DNA from: Bacteroidota bacterium
Lineage (GTDB): Bacteria; Bacteroidota; Ignavibacteria; Ignavibacteriales; Ignavibacteriaceae
Reading direction: 5' to 3'
DNA: 64,000 nt
Assembly: GCA_020161395.1 (NCBI GenBank)
Contig: JAIUOE010000004.1
Location: forward strand, 310,001-374,000
The position numbers and the translations under genes are program-made. This document shows, one piece after another, positions 1 through 9,525 of this stretch. How positions within the stretch are numbered: the stretch's first letter is position 1; every line of letters starts with the position of its first letter. The notes under the pieces are model-generated. The model saw nothing but the letters and a program-made list of their open reading frames with translations. It had not been told where the DNA came from and did no database searches.

Positions 1-574
1 CTGTACCAACATCAACGGTTTCCTGTTCCTGAACAAGAATTTCCATAACCACACCGTCTGATGGTGAGGTTACTTCGGTATCCACTTTATCGGTACTGAT
101 TTCAAAAAATGTTTCATCCTGCTTGACGGATTCCCCGACCTTCTTGTACCACTTTATTATGGTACCTTCCATAACCGATTCACCCATCTTGGGCATTGGA
201 ATATCTACAAGGTCGGAAGCAACTGCAAGTTCATTTACTTCAACCGGTTCGGGTGCAGTTTGAGCCTGAGTTACAGTCTCTTTTACAACTTCCGGGACAT
301 CAATAGCTGCAGGCGGGGCTGCTTCCGCATTTTCTCCGGCAGTGGATAACCGCGCAACTACAACACCAGCATCAACGGTTTCCTGCTCCTGGACCAGTAT
401 TTCGCTCAGAATACCTTCTTCGGGAGACGGTATTTCAGTATCAACTTTATCTGTGCTAATCTCAAAAATAATTTCATCCCGCTTTACACTGTCACCCGGT
501 TTTTTGTACCATTTAATGATGGTTCCCTCGGTGACACTCTCACCCATTTTAGGCATTACAATGTCAATCTTCAT
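1..574 (-). CDS. 2-oxoacid dehydrogenase E2 acyltransferase, N-terminal part (partial)
   Basis: The frame starts at the ATG complementary to 572-574 and runs off the left edge, so only about 191 N-terminal residues are visible. They contain two lipoyl domains in tandem (roughly residues 1-80 and 125-191). Each begins with PKMGES and carries the lipoylation site STDKVDTE, whose Lys would hold the swinging lipoyl arm. A Pro/Ala/Glu-rich linker joins them. The two domains are also close at the DNA level (compare 9-30 with 367-390), which points to a recent internal duplication. The catalytic domain lies outside the window, so acetyl, succinyl or branched-chain specificity cannot be read. It sits 14 bases after the E1 gene and is the last visible gene of the lpd-lipB-E1-E2 operon. 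Confidence 0.9.
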   Translation of the reverse strand, partial: MKIDIVMPKMGESVTEGTIIKWYKKPGDSVKRDEIIFEISTDKVDTEIPSPEEGILSEILVQEQETVDAGVVVARLSTAGENAEAAPPAAIDVPEVVKETVTQAQTAPEPVEVNELAVASDLVDIPMPKMGESVMEGTIIKWYKKVGESVKQDETFFEISTDKVDTEVTSPSDGVVMEILVQEQETVDVGT

Positions 575-588
575 TCAAAACCTCAATT

Positions 589-2673
589 TTAGTATTGTGC
601 TAAATCTTTAATTGCTTGATAAACGCCTGTTCTCGAAGGCAAAATTACATCCTCCAGAATCGGGCTGTAGGGAATATGTGCATCTTTTGCGGCATATCGT
701 TTTACGGGACCATCGAGATATTCAAAACAATCGGATGCAATTCTTGCGGAAATTTCCGCACCAAATCCACCGGTAAGAGTATCCTCATGAATAACTATCG
801 CCTTGCCCGTCTTTTTGATGGATGAGAAGATTGTCTCGATATCCAAAGGAATGATGGTTCTGATGTCGATTACCTCGACACTGTACCCTTCATCTTCCAG
901 TTTTTTCGCTGCCATTACTGCTTCCCATACAGTGGCTCCCCATGAAACTACAGTAAGGTCTTTTCCTTCCCTTACGACTTTCGCCTTTCCGAAAGGAATC
1001 AGGTACTCTGCATCCGGTTCAGGTGCCATGGCGAATGACTGTCTGTAGAGCCCTTTGTGCTCACAGAAAATCACAGGATCGTTTATCCTGATTGCGGTTT
1101 TGAGCAGTCCTTTTGCATCTGCTGCGTTCGAAGGATATGCAATATAGAGACCCGGAACATGTGCAAAGAATGCCTCGATGTTCTGGCTGTGATACAATCC
1201 ACCATGAATATAACCTCCAACAGCTACTCTCGTGACGAAAGGAGCAGCCCACTCATTATTTGAGCGGTACCTGAATGTTGCGGTTTCGTTTTTGTACTGC
1301 ATGAAAGCGGGCCAGATGTAATCACCAAATTGAATCTCAACTACAGGTTTCATGCCGGCAAGTGCCATACCTGTTGCCACTCCCGCAATGCTCGCTTCAG
1401 CCAAAGGACTGTTAAAAACTCTTCGACTCCCGTATTTAGTCGATAGTCCCTTCGTTGCAGTAAACACTCCACCTTTTCCATCGGCGATATCCTCGCCAAA
1501 TACATAGATCTTATCGTTGATTTCCATCTCTTCGAGCAGTGCATGATTTATGGCATCAACCATAACCACTGATTTTCCATCCGGTGTCGATTTTTCATAT
1601 TCAAGCGATTCCTTAAAGCCACTTTCGTCGAAAACATGATCAACTGCTGTAGCAGGATCAGGATTTGCAGCAGTAAATGCCTCATCAACCGCAGAATTGA
1701 TTGACTCATCCACTTCTTTACGAATCAGTTCAAGTTCATCTTCCGTAAAAATATTTTGAACAAGTACATCGTGACCGAATCTAAAAATCGGATCCCTTTT
1801 CTGATCCTCTTTCAATTCATTTTCCGATCTGTACTTTTTATGGTCATCGGATGATGAGTGAGAATGTAAACGGACCAGATCAGCCTCTATAAGGGCAGGT
1901 CCTTTTCCTGACCTGATATACTCAACTGCTTCCTGAACAGTTTTGTATGACTCGAAAAAGTTTGTTCCATCCACATGGAATCTTTTCAGGTTGGCATATC
2001 CCTTCATCATTTCGGAAATAAGGTTTCCTTCACCACCACTCTGCTGTGACACATGCACAGAAATGGCATATTTATTATTCTGAATTACAAATAATACCGG
2101 AAGTTTCTCCCTCGAAGCCCAGTTTACAGCCTCATGAAACTCACCCTGACTGGTGGTTCCTTCACCGGAACTTACATAAGAGATATTTTTGATCCCCTGG
2201 CGTTCGGATGCCAGAGCTGTTCCGACTGCCTGCAAAAATTGGGTGCCGGTCGGGCTCGATTGAGTTGGTACAAGATTTGGTTTTTTCACTCCAAAATGAC
2301 AAGGTAATTGTCTTCCACCACAAGCGGGGTCATCAGCTTTTCCAAAACAGGCGAGGAAAAAATCTTTCGGAGTCATTCCTGACATTAGAGTCAGGGTCAA
2401 ATCCCTGTAATAGGGAAAAATCCAATCGATCCGTGAATCGAGTATCAAACCGATAGCCGATTGTATAGCCTCATGACCTGCACCTGCGATATGAAAAAAA
2501 GTTTTTCCCTGTCTGAGCAAATTCATGGCTTTGTTATCGATCTGTCTGGCGAGATACATATATCTGTAGGCAGCAATGAGAGTGTTTTTATCTATATTTA
2601 TTTTCTCACTACCGTTATTCGATTGTGAAGTTTTTTTAACCGGTTTTTCTTCCAATACCGCAGTTTTTGCCAT
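589..2673 (-). CDS. Fused E1 alpha/beta subunit of a 2-oxoacid dehydrogenase (branched-chain type likely)
   Basis: A 694-residue thiamine-diphosphate enzyme that decarboxylates a 2-oxoacid and passes the acyl group to the lipoyl arm of E2. The N-terminal half (about 30-355) is the alpha subunit, with the ThDP/Mg motif GEG at 170-172 and NN at 199-200. The C-terminal half (about 365-694) is the beta subunit, starting near VVMVDAINHALLEEM. In many bacteria these are separate genes; here they are one chain. The alpha phosphorylation-loop region reads HSHSSSDD..KYR (about 270), closer to the HSxSDDxxxYR of branched-chain 2-oxoacid dehydrogenases than to the HSMSDP of pyruvate dehydrogenase. Substrate therefore remains an inference. 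It lies 11 bases downstream of lipB and just upstream of E2. Confidence 0.92.
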   Translation of the reverse strand: MAKTAVLEEKPVKKTSQSNNGSEKINIDKNTLIAAYRYMYLARQIDNKAMNLLRQGKTFFHIAGAGHEAIQSAIGLILDSRIDWIFPYYRDLTLTLMSGMTPKDFFLACFGKADDPACGGRQLPCHFGVKKPNLVPTQSSPTGTQFLQAVGTALASERQGIKNISYVSSGEGTTSQGEFHEAVNWASREKLPVLFVIQNNKYAISVHVSQQSGGEGNLISEMMKGYANLKRFHVDGTNFFESYKTVQEAVEYIRSGKGPALIEADLVRLHSHSSSDDHKKYRSENELKEDQKRDPIFRFGHDVLVQNIFTEDELELIRKEVDESINSAVDEAFTAANPDPATAVDHVFDESGFKESLEYEKSTPDGKSVVMVDAINHALLEEMEINDKIYVFGEDIADGKGGVFTATKGLSTKYGSRRVFNSPLAEASIAGVATGMALAGMKPVVEIQFGDYIWPAFMQYKNETATFRYRSNNEWAAPFVTRVAVGGYIHGGLYHSQNIEAFFAHVPGLYIAYPSNAADAKGLLKTAIRINDPVIFCEHKGLYRQSFAMAPEPDAEYLIPFGKAKVVREGKDLTVVSWGATVWEAVMAAKKLEDEGYSVEVIDIRTIIPLDIETIFSSIKKTGKAIVIHEDTLTGGFGAEISARIASDCFEYLDGPVKRYAAKDAHIPYSPILEDVILPSRTGVYQAIKDLAQY

Positions 2674-2684
2674 TTCGGTCCTTT

Positions 2685-3386
2685 TTAAGTTTTTAATTGA
2701 ACCAATTGATAGATATTAATTTCTTTTTTCTCAGTGAAACTAAAATGCTCCATAAACCGCAGAAGCAGTTTCGCCTTAACTTCGCTGATTTTTATTTCTT
2801 TATTCAATAATTTTTTCAATGATGTCACTTCCTTTTCCTTTATTCCACACGGAATTATGCCATTGAAAAGGTCAAGGTCGGTGTTGATGTTGAATGCAAA
2901 TCCATGCATGGTTATCCAGCGTGATATCTTAATTCCTATGGCAGCAATTTTGCTCTCTCCCACCCATACACCCGTATATTCAGGTTTCCTTCCGGATTCT
3001 ATCCCGTATTCTTCGAGCACATCAATGATAACCTGCTCAAGGGTTCTGAGATACAGATGTGTATCCGGCTTCCAGTCCTGCAAATTGATTATGGGATATC
3101 CAACAATTTGCCCGGGACCGTGGTAGGTTATGTCACCACCTCTGTCAATCTCAAAAACTTTGATGTCTCTTTCTTGAAGAAACTCATCGGAGCCAATGAG
3201 GTTGTTTTTATCGGCAGTTTTACCCAGGGTATATGTATGCGGATGCTCGAGCATGATGAAGGTATCCTTGATTTTGCCCTCGTACCTAAGTGAATGCAGA
3301 GATTTTTGCAGATCCCAGGCTTCCTGATAACCTGTTAATCCGGGATCTGCATAAAATAATTCCTTAGATATGGATTGCCTCACCAT
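2685..3386 (-). CDS. lipB: Octanoyltransferase LipB
   Basis: Transfers octanoate from acyl carrier protein to lipoyl domains, the first step of endogenous lipoate synthesis. The 233 residues contain the family signature RGGDITYHGPGQ (82-93), the catalytic Lys at 146 (GESKIAAIG) and the acyl-accepting Cys at 180 in IIPCGIKEKEVTSL. The start overlaps the last 23 bases of lpd, which suggests translational coupling. Being inside the lpd-E1-E2 operon, it probably supplies the lipoyl groups for the E2 of this operon. Lipoyl synthase (lipA) is not in the window. Confidence 0.95.
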   Translation of the reverse strand: MVRQSISKELFYADPGLTGYQEAWDLQKSLHSLRYEGKIKDTFIMLEHPHTYTLGKTADKNNLIGSDEFLQERDIKVFEIDRGGDITYHGPGQIVGYPIINLQDWKPDTHLYLRTLEQVIIDVLEEYGIESGRKPEYTGVWVGESKIAAIGIKISRWITMHGFAFNINTDLDLFNGIIPCGIKEKEVTSLKKLLNKEIKISEVKAKLLLRFMEHFSFTEKKEINIYQLVQLKT

Positions 3387-4764
3387 TTGCCATTGCGGCA
3401 GCTTCCATCACCGACTCGGAAAGAGTGGGATGAGCATGAACAGTTTTAATTATCGTTTCATAAGTGGCTTCGAGTGCTCTGGCTATACCGAGTTCCGCAA
3501 TCATTTCTGTTGCCTCTGATCCGATGATATGTGCACCGAGCAATTCACCATACTGTTCATCAAAGATCAGTTTAACAAAACCGTCCCTCTCACCTATGGC
3601 AAAAGCCTTTCCTGACGCCATGAACGGGAATTTACCGATTTTGAGTTTATATCCCTGTTCCTTTGCTTTTTCTTCCGTAAGACCGATACTTGCAACCTGT
3701 GGCTGGCAATAGGTACAACCCGGTATGTTGTCGTAGTTTACTGGAGCTGAATGTGCGCCTTTGATCACTTCAACGCAACGGATTCCCTCTGCACTTGCCA
3801 CATGAGCCAACCAGGGTGGTCCAATTACATCACCAATTGCATAAATACCTGGTATGTTTGTTGAATAGTCAGACTTGTCAACTATTATGTGATTTTTAAA
3901 TATTTCCACACCGAGTTCCTCAAGTCCGATTCCCTCTATGTTTCCGGTTACTCCGATTGCGGAAAGGACTTTATCACCTTTCAGTTCAATCTTTTTGCCA
4001 TCTTTGTTGATAGTTACTTTAACGCCGTCATTTCCGGGGACTGCGGATTCAACCACTGCTCCGGTATGAATCTCGATACCTCTTTTTTTGAAACTTTTAG
4101 CGAGTGCATCAGACACTTCCCTGTCCTCCACGGGCAGGATTCTGTCCAACATCTCTATTATTGTCACTTTTGTGCCGAGAACGGAATAAAAATAAGCAAA
4201 TTCGATTCCTATCGCTCCGGCTCCGACCACAATCAGGCTGGAAGGAAGTTCAGGAAGTGTCATGGCTTCCGAACTGGTTATAATATCTTTTCGGTCAACC
4301 GGAATTGAAGGGAGAATTCTTGGTCTCGCGCCGGTTGCCACAATTATTTTATCAGCTTCGATTGTCTGGAACTTCTTCCCGTCAGTATCGAATACATCGA
4401 TTGAAGACGCAGCTGCCAGCTTGCCAAAACCTCTTACTCTGTCAACTTTGTTCTTTTTTATCAATAATTCAACATTTTTAGAAATTTTCTCAGAGATATC
4501 CCGGCTTCTCTTTATCACTTTGGAAAAATCGATGCTCAATTCCTTAAAAGAGATCCCAAAATCAGCGCTGTGATTTGAGAGAGTATCATAGATTTCTGCG
4601 TTTTTAAGGAGAGATTTTGTTGGTATGCAACCCCAGTTCAGACAAATACCGCCCAGATTGTCTTTGTCTATCACTACTGTCTTTAATCCTAACTGACCTG
4701 CTCGAATTGCAGCCACATAGCCGCCCGGTCCTCCGCCAAGTATGGCGAGATCGTATTTCGACAT
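3364..4764 (-). CDS. lpdA: Dihydrolipoyl dehydrogenase (E3)
   Basis: FAD-dependent disulfide oxidoreductase of 466 residues that re-oxidises dihydrolipoamide on E2 and reduces NAD+. Seen in the sequence: an N-terminal FAD-binding GGGPGG (10-15), the redox-active pair Cys41/Cys46 in GGICLNWGCIPTK, a second nucleotide-binding glycine motif GAGAIGIEFA near the middle, and the C-terminal active-site HAHPTLSE. Length is normal for the family. A GAGGAA ribosome-binding site precedes the ATG, and a TATATTTG box lies about 36 bases further upstream, so the gene probably leads the operon. Confidence 0.95.
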   Translation of the reverse strand: MSKYDLAILGGGPGGYVAAIRAGQLGLKTVVIDKDNLGGICLNWGCIPTKSLLKNAEIYDTLSNHSADFGISFKELSIDFSKVIKRSRDISEKISKNVELLIKKNKVDRVRGFGKLAAASSIDVFDTDGKKFQTIEADKIIVATGARPRILPSIPVDRKDIITSSEAMTLPELPSSLIVVGAGAIGIEFAYFYSVLGTKVTIIEMLDRILPVEDREVSDALAKSFKKRGIEIHTGAVVESAVPGNDGVKVTINKDGKKIELKGDKVLSAIGVTGNIEGIGLEELGVEIFKNHIIVDKSDYSTNIPGIYAIGDVIGPPWLAHVASAEGIRCVEVIKGAHSAPVNYDNIPGCTYCQPQVASIGLTEEKAKEQGYKLKIGKFPFMASGKAFAIGERDGFVKLIFDEQYGELLGAHIIGSEATEMIAELGIARALEATYETIIKTVHAHPTLSESVMEAAAMANGEAIHI

Positions 4765-4799
4765 CTAAATGTTCCTCGAATTTGATGGAAATTGAATTC

Positions 4800-4807
4800 C
4801 AAATATA
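4800..4807 (-). promoter_or_regulatory. Candidate Bacteroidota-type -7 box upstream of lpd
   Basis: The minus strand reads TATATTTG here, an exact match to the TAnnTTTG box of Bacteroidota sigma-A promoters. It sits about 36 bases before the lpd start, in the 91-base gap after the acetoacetyl-CoA synthetase gene. A TTG is present further upstream but with a spacing of 16, shorter than the usual 19-21, so only the -7 element is well supported. Confidence 0.45.
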
Positions 4808-4855
4808 CTCATTTTAACCCTGCCAATAAAACACCCGAATTTAGGAGGTGATTGA

Positions 4856-6823
4856 TCAGCTAATTGAGGATTTAAAAATGTAGAATTGTTGCAGAGATTC
4901 CGGGTTGGCAAGTGCTTCCCTGTTATCGGGTTCTTCACCTGAAAGGAGTTTGGTGATTGCCATTTCAACTTTTTTCCCGGAGATTGTTCTCGGGATGTCT
5001 GTCACCGGGAAAATTCTGTGGGGTACATGTCTTGGTGAGGCTTTGCTTTTTAACGACTTCCGTATTTTGAGTGTGAGATCAGGAGTCAGTTCCAAGCCCG
5101 GTTTTAAGACTACAAAAAGAAAAACTTCAATTTCTCCCTTTGATTCAAAACCACAAACTATAGAATCTGAAACTTCATCCAGTTCCTCAACTATTCTGTA
5201 AATCTCTGCCGTGCCGATTCTTACTCCACCCGGATTCAAAGTGGCATCGCTTCTCCCGTAGACTACAATTCCGCCTCTTTCGTTAATCATTATGTAGTCA
5301 CCATGGCGCCATGCTCCCGGAAAATGAGAGAAATAGGCATCCCTGTATTTTTTATCCCCCGTATCATTCCAAAATTTTACGGGCATGCTCGGAAATGGAG
5401 CAGTACAAACAAGCTCCCCTTTCTTTCCGGAAACACTCTCCCCTTCTGCAATAAAAACTTCCACTTTCATACCCAGTCCCCGACATTGTATCTCTCCCGA
5501 ATAAACTGGAAGCAGAGGTGAACCCAACATAAAACATGATACAATGTCAGTTCCTCCTGAAATTGAGGACAACTGAATATCAGCTTTTACATTTTTGTAA
5601 ACCCACTCATAATTATTTTCTGTCAGTGGTGATCCGGTTGAAAGGATCGTCTTTAACTTGTTGTAATGAAAAAGCTTAGCCGGTATTACCTGATTCTTTT
5701 CACTAATGGAAAGGAATTTTGGACTTGTGCCAAAAACATCAATTTCCTCATTCGAAACGAATTCCCACAACACCTTTTCGTCAGGATAGATAACCGAACC
5801 GTCAAAAAGTACAATTTCGGCTCCGGCAAGCATACCACTGACAAGCCAGTTCCACATCATCCAGCCCGTGGTGGTGAAATAGAGTAGTTTCTCTCCATGT
5901 TTTAGATCAGTGTGCAGCGAAAGTTCCTTATAATGTTGAAGCATCGTTCCACCCGTGCCATGAACAATGCATTTGGGTATTCCCGTAGTACCGGAAGAGT
6001 ATAAAATATACAACGGATGGGAAAACTCAACCTGTTCGAAACCGGTAATCTCACTTTGTTCAGCAATGTAATCATCGAACCAGATGAAACTTTCGGGGAT
6101 GCTTTGACAGAGATGAAGTGTATCATTTTCGAAATTTTGAAAGGCAGGAATAAGAATGACCTTTTCGAAGGATGGAACTGCAGCTACAATTTCTTTTATT
6201 TTCTCAATACAATCAAATCGTTTGCCGTTGTACTCGTAGGATTCAGATGCGAAGAGAATTTTTGGTTTAATTTGTCCGAACCTGTCGATCACTGCAGTTG
6301 TACCAAAATCAGGCGAACAGGAACTCCAGATTGCTCCAATCGAAGCGGAAGCCAACAAACCCATTACTGCTTCAGGGATATTAGCAGAAAATGCAGCGAC
6401 TCTGTCACCTTTGGCAATCCCCGATTGTCGCATTGCCGACGCCAGCTTCAGAGTTACTTCTTTGAGCCTGGTCGATTTTAGCCTGAATGAACCGTAACCC
6501 TCACGATACGAGGTTATGGCATATTCTCCGGTCAATTTTGAAAAGACATTTTCCGTGTAATTCAGAGAAACACCTTCAAACCATTTCGCTCCCGGCATCT
6601 CCGTGTTGCTTATTATTTTTTGGTAACTGCCTGAATAAATCAGACCCGAGAAACGAAGAATATCTTCCCAAAATGTCTCAATGTTATCTATGGAGAATTG
6701 ATAGATGCCGGGATAATCAGTAATCTCGAGTTCATGTCTTTTATTTACAAATTCTATAAACCTTTTAAGATTAGAACTGTTCTGCCGTTCCGGGGAGGGC
6801 GACCAAAGAAGTTTGGGTTCCAT
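4856..6823 (-). CDS. Acetoacetyl-CoA synthetase
   Basis: ATP-dependent acyl-adenylate-forming ligase of 655 residues that activates acetoacetate (or a similar short oxo-acid) to its CoA ester. The AMP-binding motif YSSGTTGIPK is at 275-284, the GTSPK and STGSPL segments follow, and the C-terminal domain ends with the catalytic Lys region ISGKKVE. The N-terminus (LLWSPSPER) and overall length fit the acetoacetyl-CoA synthetase branch better than acetyl-CoA synthetase. It follows the flavin reductase gene by 12 bases, at the end of the purC-recA run. The combination suggests use of ketone-body or polyester-derived acetoacetate, but no partner thiolase or CoA-transferase is present. Confidence 0.9.
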   Translation of the reverse strand: MEPKLLWSPSPERQNSSNLKRFIEFVNKRHELEITDYPGIYQFSIDNIETFWEDILRFSGLIYSGSYQKIISNTEMPGAKWFEGVSLNYTENVFSKLTGEYAITSYREGYGSFRLKSTRLKEVTLKLASAMRQSGIAKGDRVAAFSANIPEAVMGLLASASIGAIWSSCSPDFGTTAVIDRFGQIKPKILFASESYEYNGKRFDCIEKIKEIVAAVPSFEKVILIPAFQNFENDTLHLCQSIPESFIWFDDYIAEQSEITGFEQVEFSHPLYILYSSGTTGIPKCIVHGTGGTMLQHYKELSLHTDLKHGEKLLYFTTTGWMMWNWLVSGMLAGAEIVLFDGSVIYPDEKVLWEFVSNEEIDVFGTSPKFLSISEKNQVIPAKLFHYNKLKTILSTGSPLTENNYEWVYKNVKADIQLSSISGGTDIVSCFMLGSPLLPVYSGEIQCRGLGMKVEVFIAEGESVSGKKGELVCTAPFPSMPVKFWNDTGDKKYRDAYFSHFPGAWRHGDYIMINERGGIVVYGRSDATLNPGGVRIGTAEIYRIVEELDEVSDSIVCGFESKGEIEVFLFVVLKPGLELTPDLTLKIRKSLKSKASPRHVPHRIFPVTDIPRTISGKKVEMAITKLLSGEEPDNREALANPESLQQFYIFKSSIS

Positions 6824-6835
6824 GCTATATCCTTG

Positions 6836-7819
6836 TTAAAGCTTTTCGACTTCGAGAACGAGTGCCCAGGCAATATCAATTTTCTTTAAATGCAGAGCAA
6901 GTTTCGTTGCCTGCTCAAGCAATTTTACCCGCTTCTCTTTTGGATAATTTTTTATCTCTTCGTTTGTAAAAATGAGCTTGACTGCTTTCTCAAGTTCATT
7001 TCTGCGTAAATAGCGGTTTATGGAGGCAGAATTTTTTTCAAACCCCGGAAATTCTTTGCTGGTAATGCTTAGGATTAGTTGTCTGTTTTCGGAATTGTCA
7101 GGGATGAATTCAGAATTTGCGAATGCACCAAGTTCATTTCCGGTAAATGAGTGAGAATTGAGCATGAATGCAGGAAGATTGTCAAATCCGATACATTTTT
7201 TCCCGACAGGTTTCTCAACTTCGAATATCGCACTTCCTGAAGCCCTGCAGTAGTAATCCCCCGACATCCTCGCTACGAGATCGATTTTTTGAGGATCAAT
7301 GACAGAATTGGTAAAAATATCCTCTGCAACATGAAATCCGATCACCTCACAGATAGCAATGTTGGCTGCTGCTCCCCCTTCACCAACACTAACCATTTGA
7401 TGCAGCCTGCATTCCATTCTGAATGGGGATTCTTTCACTCCGAAAGGTCTTACGAAAGTGGAATCGACTTTAGAGAGACCTGATTTAACGAACTCATCAA
7501 CTGTACTCTCATATTCGGCTGAAGCAAGACTTATCTGTTCAACCATTTCGAAAGTAACCGCACTAATGACACATTCTTTTGTTGCCATCAGATTGTTGTA
7601 AGTATCTTTAAAAGTGGCGTCCCGACCTCTCCTGGAAGCGGAAAATGCTACAACCGGTGGATTTGCACCAAAGACATTAAAGAAAGAGAATGGTGATAAA
7701 TTGGGTGTTCCATCTTCAGAAAGCGTTGAAACAAGAGCAATGGGTCTGGGGGCAACTCCACCCTGAATCAACCGCTGCACTTCCATCACAGAAATTGATT
7801 TTGGATCAAATGTCAGCAT
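6836..7819 (-). CDS. Flavin reductase-like FMN-binding protein
   Basis: 327 residues. The first two thirds form a flavin reductase-like split barrel, recognisable from the start (GGVAPRPIALVST and NLSPFSFFNVFGANPP), which binds FMN and usually reduces it with NAD(P)H for a partner enzyme. The remaining C-terminal 100 or so residues are mostly helical and charged. The start codon lies directly after the recX stop (7820-7822), so the two are co-transcribed. No flavin-dependent oxygenase lies nearby, so the partner is unknown. Confidence 0.85.
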   Translation of the reverse strand: MLTFDPKSISVMEVQRLIQGGVAPRPIALVSTLSEDGTPNLSPFSFFNVFGANPPVVAFSASRRGRDATFKDTYNNLMATKECVISAVTFEMVEQISLASAEYESTVDEFVKSGLSKVDSTFVRPFGVKESPFRMECRLHQMVSVGEGGAAANIAICEVIGFHVAEDIFTNSVIDPQKIDLVARMSGDYYCRASGSAIFEVEKPVGKKCIGFDNLPAFMLNSHSFTGNELGAFANSEFIPDNSENRQLILSITSKEFPGFEKNSASINRYLRRNELEKAVKLIFTNEEIKNYPKEKRVKLLEQATKLALHLKKIDIAWALVLEVEKL

Positions 7820-8470
7820 TTAATACTCCTCATTCAGGTCAGTTTCCTGATCGATATTTTTGAAATAATTCTTAATGGCGGAAAAGGAATAACCTTTTGA
7901 TAAAAGAAAGGCAGTCAACTTTTGGTTGATCTCCTTCTTATCAGTAAATCTCTTTTTCAGGGAAGAAAGTTTCCTGTCTGCCGTTAATTTTATATTATCC
8001 GCTTCAATCTCATCATTAAGCATATAAGACAATACTTCTGAAATCAACTCTTTTGCGATGCCTTTTTCAATTAATCTTGCTTTTATTTTTTGCAGCCCGT
8101 CGTGCCTGAGATTGAGAGATTCATTTACCAGCAGTTCGGAGTACTTTTTGTCATCCAGATAGGTCAGATCCTTCATCTTCAGGATAACAGGTTCAATAAC
8201 CTTTTTGGAAAACTTCTTTTGATACAACTTCCTTTTCAACTCCATTGTGGAGTGGAGTCTCTTCCCAAGATAATAGAGTGCCTTTTGTTCACACAGGTAG
8301 AGTTCATTCTCGAAATTCAGCGATTCCAACATCTCTTCTGTAAGAAGATCACCCTTCCGTAATCCCATCTCGTAAACGAGCAGTTTAGGTACAATAAGCG
8401 GAGGTAAATTATCGAATTCGATAATTACAAAATTTTCGGATTTGAGCCTGATATTAAGAATTGTATTCAT
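7820..8470 (-). CDS. recX: Recombination regulator RecX
   Basis: A 216-residue, Lys/Leu-rich helical protein with the RecX three-helix repeats (for example KALYYLGKRLHSTMELKRKL and DLTYLDDKKYSELLV). RecX caps RecA filaments and limits their growth. I place the start at the ATG complementary to 8468-8470 (MNTILNIRL). An in-frame ATG twelve codons upstream would begin inside a perfect hairpin with a T-tract that looks like the recA terminator, so it is unlikely to be used. Synteny right after recA supports the assignment. Confidence 0.9.
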   Translation of the reverse strand: MNTILNIRLKSENFVIIEFDNLPPLIVPKLLVYEMGLRKGDLLTEEMLESLNFENELYLCEQKALYYLGKRLHSTMELKRKLYQKKFSKKVIEPVILKMKDLTYLDDKKYSELLVNESLNLRHDGLQKIKARLIEKGIAKELISEVLSYMLNDEIEADNIKLTADRKLSSLKKRFTDKKEINQKLTAFLLSKGYSFSAIKNYFKNIDQETDLNEEY

Positions 8471-8503
8471 GAAAACAAAAAATGGCATCCCGAAAGATGC
8501 CAT
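8471..8503 (-). terminator. Intrinsic terminator/attenuator between recA and recX
   Basis: Arms at 8482-8489 and 8496-8503 form a perfect 8-bp stem around a 6-base loop. On the minus strand it is followed by a TTTTT-G-TTTT tract that ends at the recX start codon. It would end most recA transcripts and let a minority read on into recX, as is known for recA-recX in Escherichia coli. Confidence 0.85.
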
Positions 8504-8508
8504 CAAAA

Positions 8509-9525
8509 TTATTTTGTTTCCTCGTTGGCTTCAATAAGACCGATTTTTACTTTAACCTCGTATGAAAGTTTGTTGAAAAGATCGGGTAATTCAAGAAGTT
8601 TTTGACGAAACTGCTCTCTTCCCTGGAATCTGTCCTCACCGAATGTAAACCAGCTGCCACCTTTTTTAATTATTCCGGTATCGACACCGAGATCGATCAG
8701 ATCTCCGGTTTTGCTGATTCCCTCATTATAGAGGATATCAAACTCAACTTCTTTGAAGGGGGCTGCCACTTTACTCTTTACGATTTTTATTTTGGTCCTG
8801 TTCCCGACCACATCATTTCCATCTTTAATCTGAGCAACCCGTCTGATATCAAGTCGAAGTGAAGCATAGAATTTAAGGGCATTACCGCCGGTGGTGGTTT
8901 CAGGATTTCCAAACATTACACCAATTTTGCTGCGAAGCTGATTCGTAAAAATAACCGCCGTTTTGCTTCTTGAAATTGCCCCGGTGAGCTTTCTAAGAGC
9001 CTGGGACATCAGTCTCGCCTGAACTGCCATATGTGAATCACCCATTTCACCTTCGATTTCGGCACGGGGAACAAGAGCTGCAACAGAGTCAATAACAATT
9101 ACATCAAGAGCATTGCTTCTGACGAGTGTATCGGTAATTTCAAGAGCCTGCTCACCAAAATCGGGCTGGGAAAGGAGAAGATTGGAAACATCCACACCGA
9201 GTCTCTTTGCGTAATTGATATCAAGAGCATGTTCTGCATCGATGAACGCAGCAATTCCGCCTGTTTTCTGAGCTTCTGCTATTACATGGAGACAAATGGT
9301 GGTTTTACCACTCGATTCGGGACCGTAAATTTCAGTTATTCTTCCGCGGGGAATGCCACCAATGCCAAGTATCCGGTCAAGAGAAAGAGCACCCGTCGGA
9401 ATGCACTCCACTTTATTTATCACACCGTCTCCAAGGCGCATAATTGAGCCTTTTCCAAACGATTTCTCAATATTGGAGATTGTATCTTCAATAATTTTAT
9501 TTTTTACTTCTCGAGTATCACTCAT
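8509..9525 (-). CDS. recA: Recombinase RecA
   Basis: 338-residue DNA strand-exchange ATPase acting in homologous recombination and as co-protease in the DNA damage response. Walker A GPESSGKT is at 68-75. The Walker B region [12 protein letters not shown], the loop [19 protein letters not shown] and the filament/DNA loop [21 protein letters not shown] follow in the usual order. The acidic C-terminal tail is short. The start overlaps the end of thpR by 4 bases. I see no clear LexA-type operator at its start, which lies inside an upstream gene. Confidence 0.98.
   Translation of the reverse strand: MSDTREVKNKIIEDTISNIEKSFGKGSIMRLGDGVINKVECIPTGALSLDRILGIGGIPRGRITEIYGPESSGKTTICLHVIAEAQKTGGIAAFIDAEHALDINYAKRLGVDVSNLLLSQPDFGEQALEITDTLVRSNALDVIVIDSVAALVPRAEIEGEMGDSHMAVQARLMSQALRKLTGAISRSKTAVIFTNQLRSKIGVMFGNPETTTGGNALKFYASLRLDIRRVAQIKDGNDVVGNRTKIKIVKSKVAAPFKEVEFDILYNEGISKTGDLIDLGVDTGIIKKGGSWFTFGEDRFQGREQFRQKLLELPDLFNKLSYEVKVKIGLIEANEETK

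Noticed and set aside
342-611. Plus-strand open frame of 89 codons opposite the E2 gene
   Set aside because: It lies antisense to the lipoyl domains, has no recognisable protein features and no ribosome-binding site.
8471-8506. N-terminal extension of RecX by 12 codons
   Set aside because: The segment is a perfect hairpin with a T-tract, best explained as the recA terminator.
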